NCBI GenBank assembly: GCA_016927475.1
Contig: JAFGMO010000065.1
Location: forward strand, 1-64,000
Direction: 5' to 3'
DNA length: 64,000 bases
DNA from: Candidatus Aminicenantota bacterium
Lineage (GTDB): Bacteria > Acidobacteriota > Aminicenantia > Aminicenantales > Aminicenantaceae
Positions 25,335 to 33,732 of the stretch are shown here, one piece after another; within the stretch, counting starts at the first letter, position 1; each line of letters opens with the position of its first letter. The translations under genes and the position numbers were made by a program. Below the pieces are notes generated by a model. It saw nothing but the letters and a program-made list of their open reading frames with translations, was not told where the DNA came from and did not search any database.

Positions 25335-25370
25335 GTCATCACCCGGCTTGTCCGGGTGATCCAGGATTGT
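25335..25370 (+). repeat. REP-like palindrome (copy 2)
   Basis: GTCATCACCCGGCTTGTCCG then GGTGATCCAGGATTGT; core palindrome 25339-25359. It is preceded by a partial copy (CTCGTCATCACCCTGTCCTC, 25315-25334). It sits downstream of the DUF2752 gene. The remaining 25199-25575 is AT-rich leader DNA without a gene. Confidence 0.75.
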
Positions 25371-25575
25371 GGATAAGAATGATTACAATAACATCTGGAC
25401 ACCCAGGATAAACCGGGGTATGGCAGGCTTGGACAAGCAAGGGCATTTCACAATTTCATATTAAAAATATTTCTTTACAAATATGTTTGCAGTATAATAT
25501 GAACCACAGGAGGTTTTGTCGGAGGACAGACTGTTTTTCGGCTGAACAGCCGCCACATTTAGACTGGGGATAACC

Positions 25576-27177
25576 ATGAAATACCATTTTAAAAAAATAG
25601 GTCTCTGTGCGTTTTTGGTTTCTATTTTGGTTTTAAAACCCGGAGAAACATACAACCATGTCCGGCTTTTTGACCGGCAAACGGTTTCTCCGGTAGAAAA
25701 CGTGGTTCTTATTGTCTGGGACGGATCCCAGAGAAGGCATGTGTTCGAAATGCTGGATAACCATGCGCTTCCGCATTTGGAGAATATCATTGAACAGGGA
25801 GCTCTTCGATTGATGGAGATCAACACGGAGAACTGCCGCTGTACCGGAGATGGAGACAACTATCATACCGAAACCGGACCGGCTCATGCCGCCATGCTTA
25901 CGGGTTATGGTTTTCCGGTGACAAAAAACCACGCCAACCGCGCTTCAGTGGAGAAAGAGGATGGTGATTGTACGGCATATTGCCCTGATGGTTCTAATCC
26001 GGTCTGTTGGGATCAATTGGGACCGCACACCATTCCCAAGGGATTGACGGTTTTCGAGCGGCTCAAAAAACAATATCCGCGATTGATAACCGGAATGATA
26101 ACAGGAAAAGATCATAAGTTTTTCCCGTTTCCCGCTTTTCAGAATGCGGCTTCAATGAATGTTGAAAGTCCCGACACGGGTTTAAGGGGAATGGGAACTG
26201 AGTTTGTCCTGGATGTTTGTATGATGAACTTTTTCCCCCCTCAAATAGAAACTCCGTTAGCCCTTGATTTTCTTTCTCAATACAAAAACCAGCCGTTTTT
26301 TCTGTTTCTCCATTACAAGGAACCCGACGAGGTCGGACATCTCTATGGAGAAAATTCAAATCATTATACCCAGGCCCTGATCGAGGTGGATATGGAGACG
26401 GGATTGGTCGTTAACAAACTGCAGGAACTGGGAATATATGAAAAAACCATCGTCCTTGTTACGACGGACCACGGTTTTGTCGAAGGAGATATACAGCATC
26501 ATGATTGTGTGCCTGATACGAAAAATCTCTGGATTGCCTGTAACAGGGATTATGTCATCAAGAAGCAAGTCCGGGCCGTGCAAACATCCATTGTGCCGAC
26601 GATCTTTGATATATTCGGGATGGATAAAAATGTCACGCCTCCGTTCAGCGGATCATCACTTTTTGTCCATGAGTATTCGGTGACGATTGAGGCGGAATCC
26701 GGGGGAAGCACCATCCCATCGCCGGGGGAATATGAATACGAAGAAGATTCCACGGCTGTGATTACGGCTGTGCCGAATACGCACTACTCCTTTTTGTACT
26801 GGAGCGGAAGTTCAAACGGCAGTGTTTCGCCTCTTTCTTTGAAAGTAGACAGTGACAAGACCCTTACGGCACATTTTCAGAGGAACATTTATCCTCCTGT
26901 GAATTCTTCCGGAAGAAAGGTAATAAACAGGTCGCTTTCCCTTGTTGAATACATCAACGAGATCACGTGGGAGTCGAATCCCAATAATGAGCATATCAGC
27001 CACTACAGAGTGTACCGGTATGATAATGGGATCAGGCATTTGCTGATCGAAACAGATAACAGCGTGGGGAAAATGATAGACCGGAATGTGAAAAAGGACG
27101 ACGTTATGGTCTATGAAGTATGTGCCGTTAATGTGGAGGACCGCGAAGGGGAACCGGGAGTTGTCGTCATCCAATAG
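25576..27177 (+). CDS. Secreted alkaline phosphatase-superfamily phosphodiesterase/sulfatase with InlB-type repeat
   Basis: A signal segment (CAFLVSILVLKPGETY) is followed by the alkaline phosphatase fold: VVLIVWDGSQRRH (metal Asp), TETGPAHAAMLTGYG (nucleophile region), FLHYKEPDEVGHLYGENS (Asp/His) and IVLVTTDHGFVEG (Asp-His). This fits type I phosphodiesterases and phosphopentomutase-like hydrolases. Residues about 365-435 (VTIEAESGGST, YSFLYWSGSSNGSVSPLSLK, LTAHFQ) form a divergent InlB B-repeat. The C-terminal about 90 residues (ITWESNPNNEHISHYRVYRY) form an Fn3-like domain. The extra modules suggest surface attachment or binding of a carbohydrate substrate. It is monocistronic. Confidence 0.82.
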   Translation: MKYHFKKIGLCAFLVSILVLKPGETYNHVRLFDRQTVSPVENVVLIVWDGSQRRHVFEMLDNHALPHLENIIEQGALRLMEINTENCRCTGDGDNYHTETGPAHAAMLTGYGFPVTKNHANRASVEKEDGDCTAYCPDGSNPVCWDQLGPHTIPKGLTVFERLKKQYPRLITGMITGKDHKFFPFPAFQNAASMNVESPDTGLRGMGTEFVLDVCMMNFFPPQIETPLALDFLSQYKNQPFFLFLHYKEPDEVGHLYGENSNHYTQALIEVDMETGLVVNKLQELGIYEKTIVLVTTDHGFVEGDIQHHDCVPDTKNLWIACNRDYVIKKQVRAVQTSIVPTIFDIFGMDKNVTPPFSGSSLFVHEYSVTIEAESGGSTIPSPGEYEYEEDSTAVITAVPNTHYSFLYWSGSSNGSVSPLSLKVDSDKTLTAHFQRNIYPPVNSSGRKVINRSLSLVEYINEITWESNPNNEHISHYRVYRYDNGIRHLLIETDNSVGKMIDRNVKKDDVMVYEVCAVNVEDREGEPGVVVIQ

Positions 27178-27306
27178 ATATTTTTTGTATGGCAGAATGC
27201 CTCAAGAAAAAAAGATTGAGGGCACAATATCCATAAATCCATTTTCCATATGACTGCCCGATTCTGCCGTTATTTGTCCTCATCCCAAACGTGATTGCTC
27301 GAATCT

Positions 27307-27333
27307 GTCATCACCCGGTTTGTCCGGGTGATT
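27307..27333 (+). repeat. REP-like palindrome (copy 3) in a convergent region
   Basis: GTCATCACCCGGTTTGTCCG then GGTGAT; core 27311-27331, diverging from the other copies afterwards. It lies between the phosphodiesterase (+) and the XRE regulator (-). No gene was accepted in 27178-27435. Confidence 0.7.
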
Positions 27334-27435
27334 CACTATGTTAAAAGGATGATGGCAGGGGATATGAATAGAAAAAGAAAAACAAGAATCAAAAGGATCA
27401 TTATTTTCGACATGAAAATCCTTTACAATACGGCT

Positions 27436-27648
27436 TCATTCTTCGTCCTCGAACACGTCATTAACGGAAACGCCGAAGACCCGGGAGATTTTAAAGGCCA
27501 AGGCAAGTGAAGGAACGTATTTTCCCTGTTCAAGGGCGATTATTGTCTGGCGCGTACAGTCGACACGGTCTGCAAGTTCCTGCTGTGTCATCTCGCCGTG
27601 TTCAAACCGCAATTTTCTGATTTTGTTTTTTATCTCAGCTTTCGGCAT
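27436..27648 (-). CDS. XRE-family transcriptional regulator (Cro/C1 type), 70 residues
   Basis: A compact single-domain regulator: [20 protein letters not shown] then [20 protein letters not shown] form the helix-turn-helix, followed by [17 protein letters not shown]. This is the YgzD/YozG-type group that is nearly always paired with a small membrane protein. Its start lies 14 bases inside the DUF2178-like gene, so both are one operon. It probably represses its own promoter at the direct repeats 28164-28194. Confidence 0.88.
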   Translation of the reverse strand: MPKAEIKNKIRKLRFEHGEMTQQELADRVDCTRQTIIALEQGKYVPSLALAFKISRVFGVSVNDVFEDEE

Positions 27649-28096
27649 GGCCGCTCATCTTTCTGTCTAAAAGCAGGATCGCGCCGGAGTTTGAGATAAA
27701 TCCGACACACAAACCGGATAAAGCCATAACCCATACCCAGCCAACAGGCATCACGGTGGATGATTTATGGATTTTATACAGCCAGTAAAGAAAAGCTCCG
27801 CAGCAAAAGGTGAAATATAAAATCACATGAAAGCTTATCATGTATGCCCGCCTGGTTATGTGTTCGTCCCGCTCGTCTTTAATGATGGGGCCTGAGGTTT
27901 GGGAGCGGGTCAATAAATACATAGTGAAGTAAAGGATGAATCCCGCTGTTATAATAACCCGGGAGTAGGTCACCCTCTGTTCACCCGATAAAAAGGTTGT
28001 GGGTCCTCCGCTGGAAAAGAAGACGATGAGTATTCCGACAAGGGCGCTGCTCCATATTAAGAGCGTCCAAATGGATCTCTTTTTTAGTTGCGTCAA
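27635..28096 (-). CDS. DUF2178-like membrane protein paired with XRE regulator
   Basis: The product has 153 residues and four membrane spans ([75 protein letters not shown]). Between spans two and three is the DUF2178 hallmark [16 protein letters not shown]. Function is unknown; in many bacteria such proteins are the membrane partner of a Cro/C1 regulator. The first gene of the operon, it starts with ATG after GGAGAGCACC. It may transmit an envelope signal to the regulator; this is inference. Confidence 0.78.
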   Translation of the reverse strand: MTQLKKRSIWTLLIWSSALVGILIVFFSSGGPTTFLSGEQRVTYSRVIITAGFILYFTMYLLTRSQTSGPIIKDERDEHITRRAYMISFHVILYFTFCCGAFLYWLYKIHKSSTVMPVGWVWVMALSGLCVGFISNSGAILLLDRKMSGHAES

Positions 28097-28147
28097 GGTG
28101 CTCTCCTTTTTTATTAAGCATTTCGGCTAGTAACCATTTTCATACAT

Positions 28148-28194
28148 AATGTAATAAAATAAATACTAAATGTCAATTATTTATTACTAAATGT
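28148..28194 (-). promoter_or_regulatory. Promoter and direct-repeat operator of the DUF2178-XRE operon
   Basis: On the minus strand TTGACA (28176-28171) and TACATT (28153-28148) are spaced by 17 bases. The ten-base repeat TACTAAATGT occurs twice on the plus strand (28164-28173 and 28185-28194), 21 bases apart (two helical turns). The first copy overlaps the -35 box, as expected for an autorepressor. Confidence 0.55.
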
Positions 28195-28364
28195 TAAAAT
28201 AATATGACTCTTGGGATGGAGAACACACTATCCGTTTTTTTATTTTCTGTCTGTTTTGGTTCAAAAAATCACATCAGGAATAGATAGCGAAATAAGGTAG
28301 ATGAATATTGAACCCCCGCATTTTAATATAGAGTGAATAGACTTATATCTTTTTCCAAGCTTTT

Positions 28365-29531
28365 TCAGTACTCCAAGCGAAAAATAAAAATTTTATTATA
28401 ATCCTTTCTTTCGATAGCGTAGAAATGCTCATGAGAATCCATACAGCACATATCATAATAAATATTTTCCCCGAGCTTTGAGTATTTTAGTAATTTTCCC
28501 TCCGGTCCGTACATCTCTACTCCAAATTCAAAGAGATCTTTTGATTTTCGAATCCTGATAAAATTCACTATGTACCCGTTAGACAACTGATATAAACCCA
28601 GTGAACATTGATAGGATACGCCTAAAAAGATTATTCCCTTTCCATAAGAGCCGAAATCATACTCGCTGTCAGGTACATTCTTGGCTTTTTCCATATCATG
28701 GAATACCCGGACATCATAAGGTTTTTTGATGTCTGATTTTCTGCGTAAAATTTTTTCACATGTTTTGCCGCTGTAGATAAATATCTGGTTGTCGTAGAAA
28801 TATTTTGTATAAAGAAAGTCTCCATCCTGTTTGAAAAAGGCATTTCCCGGATTGAAGCCGAGCTGCCGTTCTTCAAATTCTTTGTTGTCGATAAATTCAT
28901 AATCGATGTAAGATTCCAGGATATTCCATTCCCTGTCGAACTCATGAAATATTTTGAGACTGTTTCCAAGATGTCCAAAGATGATGTAGTTGCCTTTTGA
29001 ATGAAATATTTTGGATGGAGTGACCCATGTATCTTTTAGCAACTTTTTTGTTGTTTTAAGGTGTTCTCCGTTATCTTTGAACACTGAAATCCGCTCCAGC
29101 ATATTGTCAAAAGCGAGCAGATGATCTTGAGGGCTGACTGATATGATATGTATGTTTTGAAATTCACCTGGCCCCTGTCCTAATCGACCGATTGTCAGGA
29201 GATGCTCACCTTTTTTGTTAAACTTTCGGATTTCATTTAATTGTCTGTCGGCTATATAAATATCCCCTTTACTATTGACTGCGGCATCGGATATGTACCC
29301 GAATAAATATTCTTCCGGACCATCCTCTTTTCCGATCTGGATTTTTTTTACCATCGTAATATCCTTATTTTCTTTTGTGTCCCAAATGCCTTCTTGGGGG
29401 TTTTTGACGATGGTCACTCCGTTTTTTTCCTCAATCGTTCCCTGCCATTTTTGATGATTCTTGCTGCAGGAGACAACAAAAATGAGCAATAATATCGACA
29501 CGATTTTCATTTTATTCATCATTGTTCCCAT
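28365..29531 (-). CDS. 6-bladed beta-propeller lipoprotein
   Basis: A lipoprotein signal with lipobox VVSC precedes a 360-residue domain of NHL/6-bladed propeller type. Repeats include AAVNSKGDIYIADRQLNEIR and KFNKKGEHLLTIGRLGQGPG then EFQN, and IISVSPQDHLLAFDN, the typical 'gqGPGEF' signature of this family. A second, secreted member lies at 35638-36894. These proteins are abundant in Bacteroidota and Aminicenantes, and their ligands are mostly unknown. The start at 29531 is supported by GGAGAGAG just upstream. It is monocistronic; no partner gene is evident. Confidence 0.8.
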   Translation of the reverse strand: MGTMMNKMKIVSILLLIFVVSCSKNHQKWQGTIEEKNGVTIVKNPQEGIWDTKENKDITMVKKIQIGKEDGPEEYLFGYISDAAVNSKGDIYIADRQLNEIRKFNKKGEHLLTIGRLGQGPGEFQNIHIISVSPQDHLLAFDNMLERISVFKDNGEHLKTTKKLLKDTWVTPSKIFHSKGNYIIFGHLGNSLKIFHEFDREWNILESYIDYEFIDNKEFEERQLGFNPGNAFFKQDGDFLYTKYFYDNQIFIYSGKTCEKILRRKSDIKKPYDVRVFHDMEKAKNVPDSEYDFGSYGKGIIFLGVSYQCSLGLYQLSNGYIVNFIRIRKSKDLFEFGVEMYGPEGKLLKYSKLGENIYYDMCCMDSHEHFYAIERKDYNKIFIFRLEY

Positions 29532-29731
29532 CTCTCTCCTCCCAAATGTTGATTTGGTAGTGTATCAAGATTAATAGGGGGACACAATACCTGCTCTGCT
29601 GTTTTCCGTATTCCTGTTTTTGTTTCAGAATAAACATTGAAAATTGATAACGGTAATAAGGGTGATAGATTGAGAGCCCCTCATTTCCCTCTGGTTTGAT
29701 TGTTCTCTGCGAATGATGGTACAAAGGTGAT

Positions 29732-30553
29732 GTGAACATTCGTTCGTTATACCGGGATTTTTTCAGGTTTTTGGAAGCCCCAACCTTCCAAGCTGATCAA
29801 TGGACGGCCTATAACGCTCACTATTACAAGCCTCATCGAGAGTTCCTGGATGTATATTTTTCTCATTTTCCTTTATTGAATGAGGCGAACCTGAAAGAGC
29901 GGGTGGAAGCGGTCAAGCCGGCCGATTATACCCAGTTGAAGAATATCGTTTCAGCCTGTCCTCCAGAAGACGACATCAGGTATGCCCACAAGGTATGCAG
30001 CCGAATCGTTGCTCCTCAGCAAAACCCGGAGGTTTTCCTTATGATCGGATTTTTCAGTCCCGACGGTTTTGTTATGGATTTTAAGGGAAAACCCGTTATC
30101 TGCTTCGGCTTGGAAAGATTCAAGGACTTTTTTTTGCTTAAGGTTCTTTTTGCCCATGAATACGGTCATTATCTCTTGAATGAGGGCGCAGCAGAGATCC
30201 CCGAGAATAAAGAACTGAAATGGAAACTTCTATCAGAAGGAATCGTTACCTGTTTTTCACAGACCGCTTTTCCCGAATATGATTTATCCTGCCATCTGTT
30301 TTTCAGAAGAGACAGGCTGAATTGGTGTCAGGAGAATGAGTCTTTTTTGAGAGAGATCTATTGTTCCGAAAAATATACGACAAGGGAATTGCTGGATTTT
30401 GAAGCGAAGGGAAATCCCGACCTGGACCTGCCCCCTCGGGCCGGCAAATATCTGGGTTATCTGGCCGTGAAAAATTATTTAAGCCGGGAAGAAAGACCTG
30501 ATTTCGGTGCTCTTTTTGAGGATATTAGCGTACTTCTTTCCATAGATTTGTAA
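29732..30553 (+). CDS. DUF2268-like zinc metalloprotease (HEYGH)
   Basis: The 273-residue protein starts with GTG at 29732, a few bases after AAAGGTGAT. The active-site helix LLKVLFAHEYGHYLLNEG contains HExxH (HEYGH), and KWKLLSEGIVTCFSQTAFPE supplies the third-ligand glutamate helix, as in gluzincins of the DUF2268 group. RAGKYLGYLAVKNYLS near the C-terminus matches the family's closing helix. No signal peptide is present, so it is cytosolic. Its substrate is unknown. It is a lone gene upstream of a toxin-antitoxin module, and its function in turnover of a local protein would be speculation. Confidence 0.75.
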   Translation: MNIRSLYRDFFRFLEAPTFQADQWTAYNAHYYKPHREFLDVYFSHFPLLNEANLKERVEAVKPADYTQLKNIVSACPPEDDIRYAHKVCSRIVAPQQNPEVFLMIGFFSPDGFVMDFKGKPVICFGLERFKDFFLLKVLFAHEYGHYLLNEGAAEIPENKELKWKLLSEGIVTCFSQTAFPEYDLSCHLFFRRDRLNWCQENESFLREIYCSEKYTTRELLDFEAKGNPDLDLPPRAGKYLGYLAVKNYLSREERPDFGALFEDISVLLSIDL

Positions 30554-30751
30554 GAAGGGTATATCCCTTCTGGTTATCCCTCCATCGAATCAGCCGGCCT
30601 TGGCTATTTCCTTGATCCCTTTTGGTCTGACCCGAATATTCAGTAAGGCACATAAGCTTTTTTTTATCAATCTTGACAAGAAAAAATATCCATCTACCTT
30701 GAGACCTGTTCCGGTGGTAAGCATTGTTCGTGAATGAAGCAGGAAACGGAC

Positions 30752-30780
30752 TTGACATTTAAATGAGAATAAATTACATT
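30752..30780 (+). promoter_or_regulatory. Putative promoter of the second abiE module
   Basis: TTGACA (30752-30757) and TACATT (30775-30780) are spaced by 17 bases, 57 bases before the AbiEi-like start. The following ATTACATTTCGTAATGTTGT contains a small palindrome (CATTTCGTAATG-type) that could bind the repressor. Confidence 0.5.
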
Positions 30781-30836
30781 TCGTAATGTTGTTAATTTAA
30801 GCAACTATATGAAATATAATTAAGGATAATCAGTCC

Positions 30837-31481
30837 ATGAAGTATATCCGGTTCAAAGACGCGTTCAAGGACTTTACGGTTTTCTCTTTAAACGACATTA
30901 GACTGATTGATCCTCATTTTCACAGGCGAAGGCTTATTGAGTGGCAAGAAAAAGGATATATAAAAAAGATCGCCAACAGCCGTTATGTTTTTTCGGATCT
31001 CACGATTGATGAAAATATATTATTTGAAATCGCAAACCGTCTCTACAATCCTTCCTATGTATCCCTTGAATCGGCTTTGTCTTATTATCAAATCATTCCT
31101 GAAGCTGTGTATGGAATCACATCCATTTCAACGCGCCGGACCTATTCCTTTTCTACGTCCCTGGGAAAATTTCAATACAGGACAGTCAAACCCGCCTTCT
31201 TTTTTGGTTACCAAATTGTGACTTATCATTCCAAGGCTTTTAAAATCGCAGATCTGGAAAAAGCTGTTCTGGATTTTTTCTATCTCAATCCGGAGCTGAA
31301 ATCAGAAGGTGATGTCATTTCTCTGCGTTTTAATGAGGAAGCCTTCAGGCAAAAGTTCAACAGGAAAAAATTTAAAAATTATCTTCGTAAATTCGACAAA
31401 AACGCATTATCTGGGCGGGTTTCAATCTTTCTGGAATGCTTGGAAAAAAACGAAGGGAACAAATCCAATGCTGGATATTAA
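30837..31481 (+). CDS. AbiEi-like antitoxin/repressor (second type IV module)
   Basis: The 214-residue protein has an N-terminal winged helix (PHFHRRRLIEWQEKGYIKKI) and an AbiEi C-terminal domain with RLYNPSYVSLESALSYY, GITSISTRRTY and KIADLEKAVLDFFYLNPEL. It differs from the first module (3571-4149), so it is not a recent duplication. The toxin start lies 14 bases inside this gene. It is expected to repress the promoter at 30752 and to neutralise the nucleotidyltransferase. A phage-resistance role is the usual suggestion for the family. Confidence 0.82.
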   Translation: MKYIRFKDAFKDFTVFSLNDIRLIDPHFHRRRLIEWQEKGYIKKIANSRYVFSDLTIDENILFEIANRLYNPSYVSLESALSYYQIIPEAVYGITSISTRRTYSFSTSLGKFQYRTVKPAFFFGYQIVTYHSKAFKIADLEKAVLDFFYLNPELKSEGDVISLRFNEEAFRQKFNRKKFKNYLRKFDKNALSGRVSIFLECLEKNEGNKSNAGY

Positions 31482-32247
31482 ACAGATCGAAACATTTTAT
31501 CCGGATTCCTTAAAGCCTTTTAAGAAAAACATACTCAGGGAATATCTTCAGTATAAGATACTTGAGGCTGTGTTTGATTCTCCCTTTGGAAAACATTTGT
31601 CTTTTATGGGAGGAACAGCTATTCACATCATCCACGGGAGCCATCGGTTTTCTGAGGACCTGGATTTCGATAATCAAGGCATGAGGCAGGACGACTTTAT
31701 AAGATTGGTCTCTCAAATTACAAAACGAATAAGCCGGCAGGGATATGATATAGAATCAAGAGTTGTCATTAATGAGGTATTCAGGGCTTATCTCAAATTC
31801 CCTGAAATTTTTTATAAAAATAAAATAAACCGGCATAAGCAGGAGAAACTATCTATTCAAATCGATACTGAGCCTCAGAATTTCCATTATTCCAAAGACC
31901 AATTCATTTTGAACAAATTTGACGTATTCCAGAGGATTAATGCTGTTCCCGCGGATATGCTCTTGTCTCAAAAGATTTTGTGTGTTTTTAATAGGCCTCG
32001 TATTATAGGACGGGATTTTTATGACATCATATTTTTGCTGAGAAAAACTCGACCCAATTTTTCTCACCTCAAAGAAAAAATCAATATTGGAAATTCTGAT
32101 GTGCTTAAAAAAAAGCTGCTTGATAAATGCAGTGATGTTGATTTCAATCAATTGGTTAAGGAAGTGTCACCTTACCTTTTCGATCCTGATGCTGCTCAAA
32201 AAATTTCTCTTTTCCCGGAATACATAAATAAAATTGATTTTAAATAG
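31468..32247 (+). CDS. AbiEii-like nucleotidyltransferase toxin (second type IV module)
   Basis: ATG 31468 follows AAGGGA, lies inside the antitoxin gene, and starts the conserved MLDIKQIETFYP segment; a longer frame to 31309 only overlaps the antitoxin. The catalytic core reads LSFMGGTAIHIIHGSHRFSE then DLDFDN, and QKILCVFNRPRIIGRDFYDI with IFLL, matching AbiEii/DUF1814 nucleotidyltransferases. It has 259 residues, somewhat longer than the toxin at 4142. Base composition is AT-richer than in flanking metabolic genes, consistent with horizontal acquisition. Confidence 0.83.
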   Translation: MLDIKQIETFYPDSLKPFKKNILREYLQYKILEAVFDSPFGKHLSFMGGTAIHIIHGSHRFSEDLDFDNQGMRQDDFIRLVSQITKRISRQGYDIESRVVINEVFRAYLKFPEIFYKNKINRHKQEKLSIQIDTEPQNFHYSKDQFILNKFDVFQRINAVPADMLLSQKILCVFNRPRIIGRDFYDIIFLLRKTRPNFSHLKEKINIGNSDVLKKKLLDKCSDVDFNQLVKEVSPYLFDPDAAQKISLFPEYINKIDFK

Positions 32248-32379
32248 ATTTCATATAGGTCTGATACCAAAAATCCGTTTAAGCAAAGTTTTCCAGGGAA
32301 ACAAAAATTCCATGCCGTTTATTTATAAGGATATACCTCGGCCAAGTTGACTGTTTAAGCTATCTGAATTAGAAAAAAG

Positions 32380-32417
32380 TTGACAAAAACCTTAACTGTA
32401 TTATATTATTAATACAG
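32380..32417 (+). promoter_or_regulatory. Promoter with perfect inverted repeat, probable GntR/YtrA operator
   Basis: TTGACA (32380-32385) is followed by an AT-rich -10 region at 32402-32408. Over this lies the inverted repeat CTGTATTA (32396-32403) TATTAT TAATACAG (32410-32417). Its position over the -10 and its place 18 bases before the GntR start fit autorepression by the YtrA-type regulator. Confidence 0.7.
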
Positions 32418-32435
32418 TGATACAAAGCGAGAAAA

Positions 32436-32840
32436 ATGATCACAATCGACACCTCAAGTTTCATCCCATTCTATGAGCAGGTCAAACAGGGAATAAAGAG
32501 CAGGATTTCCATGGGTATTCTTAAGCCCGGAGAGCCTCTTCCTTCCATACGGGAGCTGGCGACCACGCTCATCATCAATCCCAATACGGTCGCCAGGGCC
32601 TACAGGGATTTGGAAAAGGAAGGATTCATCTACACACGAAAGGGAAAAGGCTGTTTTGTTTCCGATAATTCCTTTGTTTTGGTTAGAAAAGAACGCATCA
32701 CGATCTTGAATAAAATTTTTGATGAGGCCATCGGCGAAGCGAAAAAGCTCAGACTCGATTCCGAAGAAATCAAAGAAATTTTTGAAGGAAGACTTCGAAG
32801 AGTCCTTAGAGAGAAGAATAAGGGGAAAGCGAATGAATGA
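32436..32840 (+). CDS. GntR-family regulator, YtrA subfamily
   Basis: A short GntR protein (134 residues): FYEQVKQGIKSRISMGILKP then GEPLPSIRELATTLIINPNT and VARAYRDLEKEGFIYTRKGK make the winged helix-turn-helix. The 50-residue C-terminus is a short helical tail, which defines the YtrA subgroup. YtrA members are nearly always first in operons with an ABC ATPase and permease, as here, and repress them until an envelope or antibiotic signal is met. The ATPase start overlaps the stop by 8 bases. The inverted repeat at 32396-32417 is the likely binding site. Confidence 0.9.
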   Translation: MITIDTSSFIPFYEQVKQGIKSRISMGILKPGEPLPSIRELATTLIINPNTVARAYRDLEKEGFIYTRKGKGCFVSDNSFVLVRKERITILNKIFDEAIGEAKKLRLDSEEIKEIFEGRLRRVLREKNKGKANE

Positions 32841-33708
32841 GATTTTAAGAATCGACAACCTATCCAAAAACTTCGGCAAAAACAAAGTCCTCCAAAACTT
32901 CGCCTTGACTCTTGAAAAGGGAAAAGTTTACGGCCTCCTGGGTAAAAACGGAGAAGGAAAGACCACACTCATCCGGATCATCATGGGAGTGATTCCCTAT
33001 GATCAGGGTGAAATGATATACAAAAACAAAAAAATCAGCTTCAGGGATGAAACCTATAAAAGGGGAATCGGCTTCATAGCCGAAGAGTCGATTTTTTACA
33101 ACTGGATGTCCATCCAGGAATTGCTCCGTTTTAACGCCTCGTTCTACCCCCGATGGAACAGCTGCAAGGCCGATGAATACCTGGATAGGTTCTCGTTGGA
33201 CAAAAAAGCCAAAATCAGGCACTTATCAAGGGGAATGAAGCTCAAGCTGGGACTGATCATCACCCTGGCTTCAGAGCCTGAGATCCTCCTTCTTGATGAC
33301 CCCACTTCCGGGCTGGATGTACCGACGCGGTATGATTTCCTCAAAGAAATCATCAGAGAATTGTCTGAGATGGGGACAACCATTCTTTTCTGCACGCACA
33401 TCGTCCATGAGATCGAGGGGATCATCGATAATCTGGGAATATTGAAATGCGGACGTCTCATAATTGATGAGGATTTTCAGACGCTCAAAAATTCCTGCAG
33501 GCGGGTTCTGCTGACAGGTGATGAATCCATCAAAGACAAAGTCAAAATAGACGGGATTGTTACCCAAAAAGCCAACGGGAAACAGAATGAATGGGTGGTT
33601 TATCCCTGGACTGAGGAGAAAAAACGGGCTGTCGAGAATCTCAAGCCCGCCAGCATGGAAGTCAAACCGATGAACCTGGAAGAGATTTTTATCAGTTTTG
33701 TTTCTTAG
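32833..33708 (+). CDS. ABC transporter ATP-binding protein
   Basis: It has full ABC motifs: Walker A LGKNGEGKTTLI, signature LSRGMKLKL, Walker B EILLLDDPTSGLD and switch His (LFCTHIVHEI). The Walker A has GEGK where most relatives have GAGK or GSGK. ATG 32833 overlaps the GntR stop and gives the standard N-terminus MNEILRIDNLSKNFG. It is 291 residues long. Together with the GntR regulator and the permease it forms a YtrABC-like export or envelope-stress operon. The transported compound cannot be told from sequence. Confidence 0.9.
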   Translation: MNEILRIDNLSKNFGKNKVLQNFALTLEKGKVYGLLGKNGEGKTTLIRIIMGVIPYDQGEMIYKNKKISFRDETYKRGIGFIAEESIFYNWMSIQELLRFNASFYPRWNSCKADEYLDRFSLDKKAKIRHLSRGMKLKLGLIITLASEPEILLLDDPTSGLDVPTRYDFLKEIIRELSEMGTTILFCTHIVHEIEGIIDNLGILKCGRLIIDEDFQTLKNSCRRVLLTGDESIKDKVKIDGIVTQKANGKQNEWVVYPWTEEKKRAVENLKPASMEVKPMNLEEIFISFVS

Positions 33709-33732
33709 GAGAAAAAGGCCGAGGAGGAATTC

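Noticed and set aside
32719-32832. N-terminal extension of the ABC ATPase
   Set aside because: It overlaps the GntR coding sequence in another frame. ATG 32833 gives the standard ABC N-terminus with the usual operon overlap.
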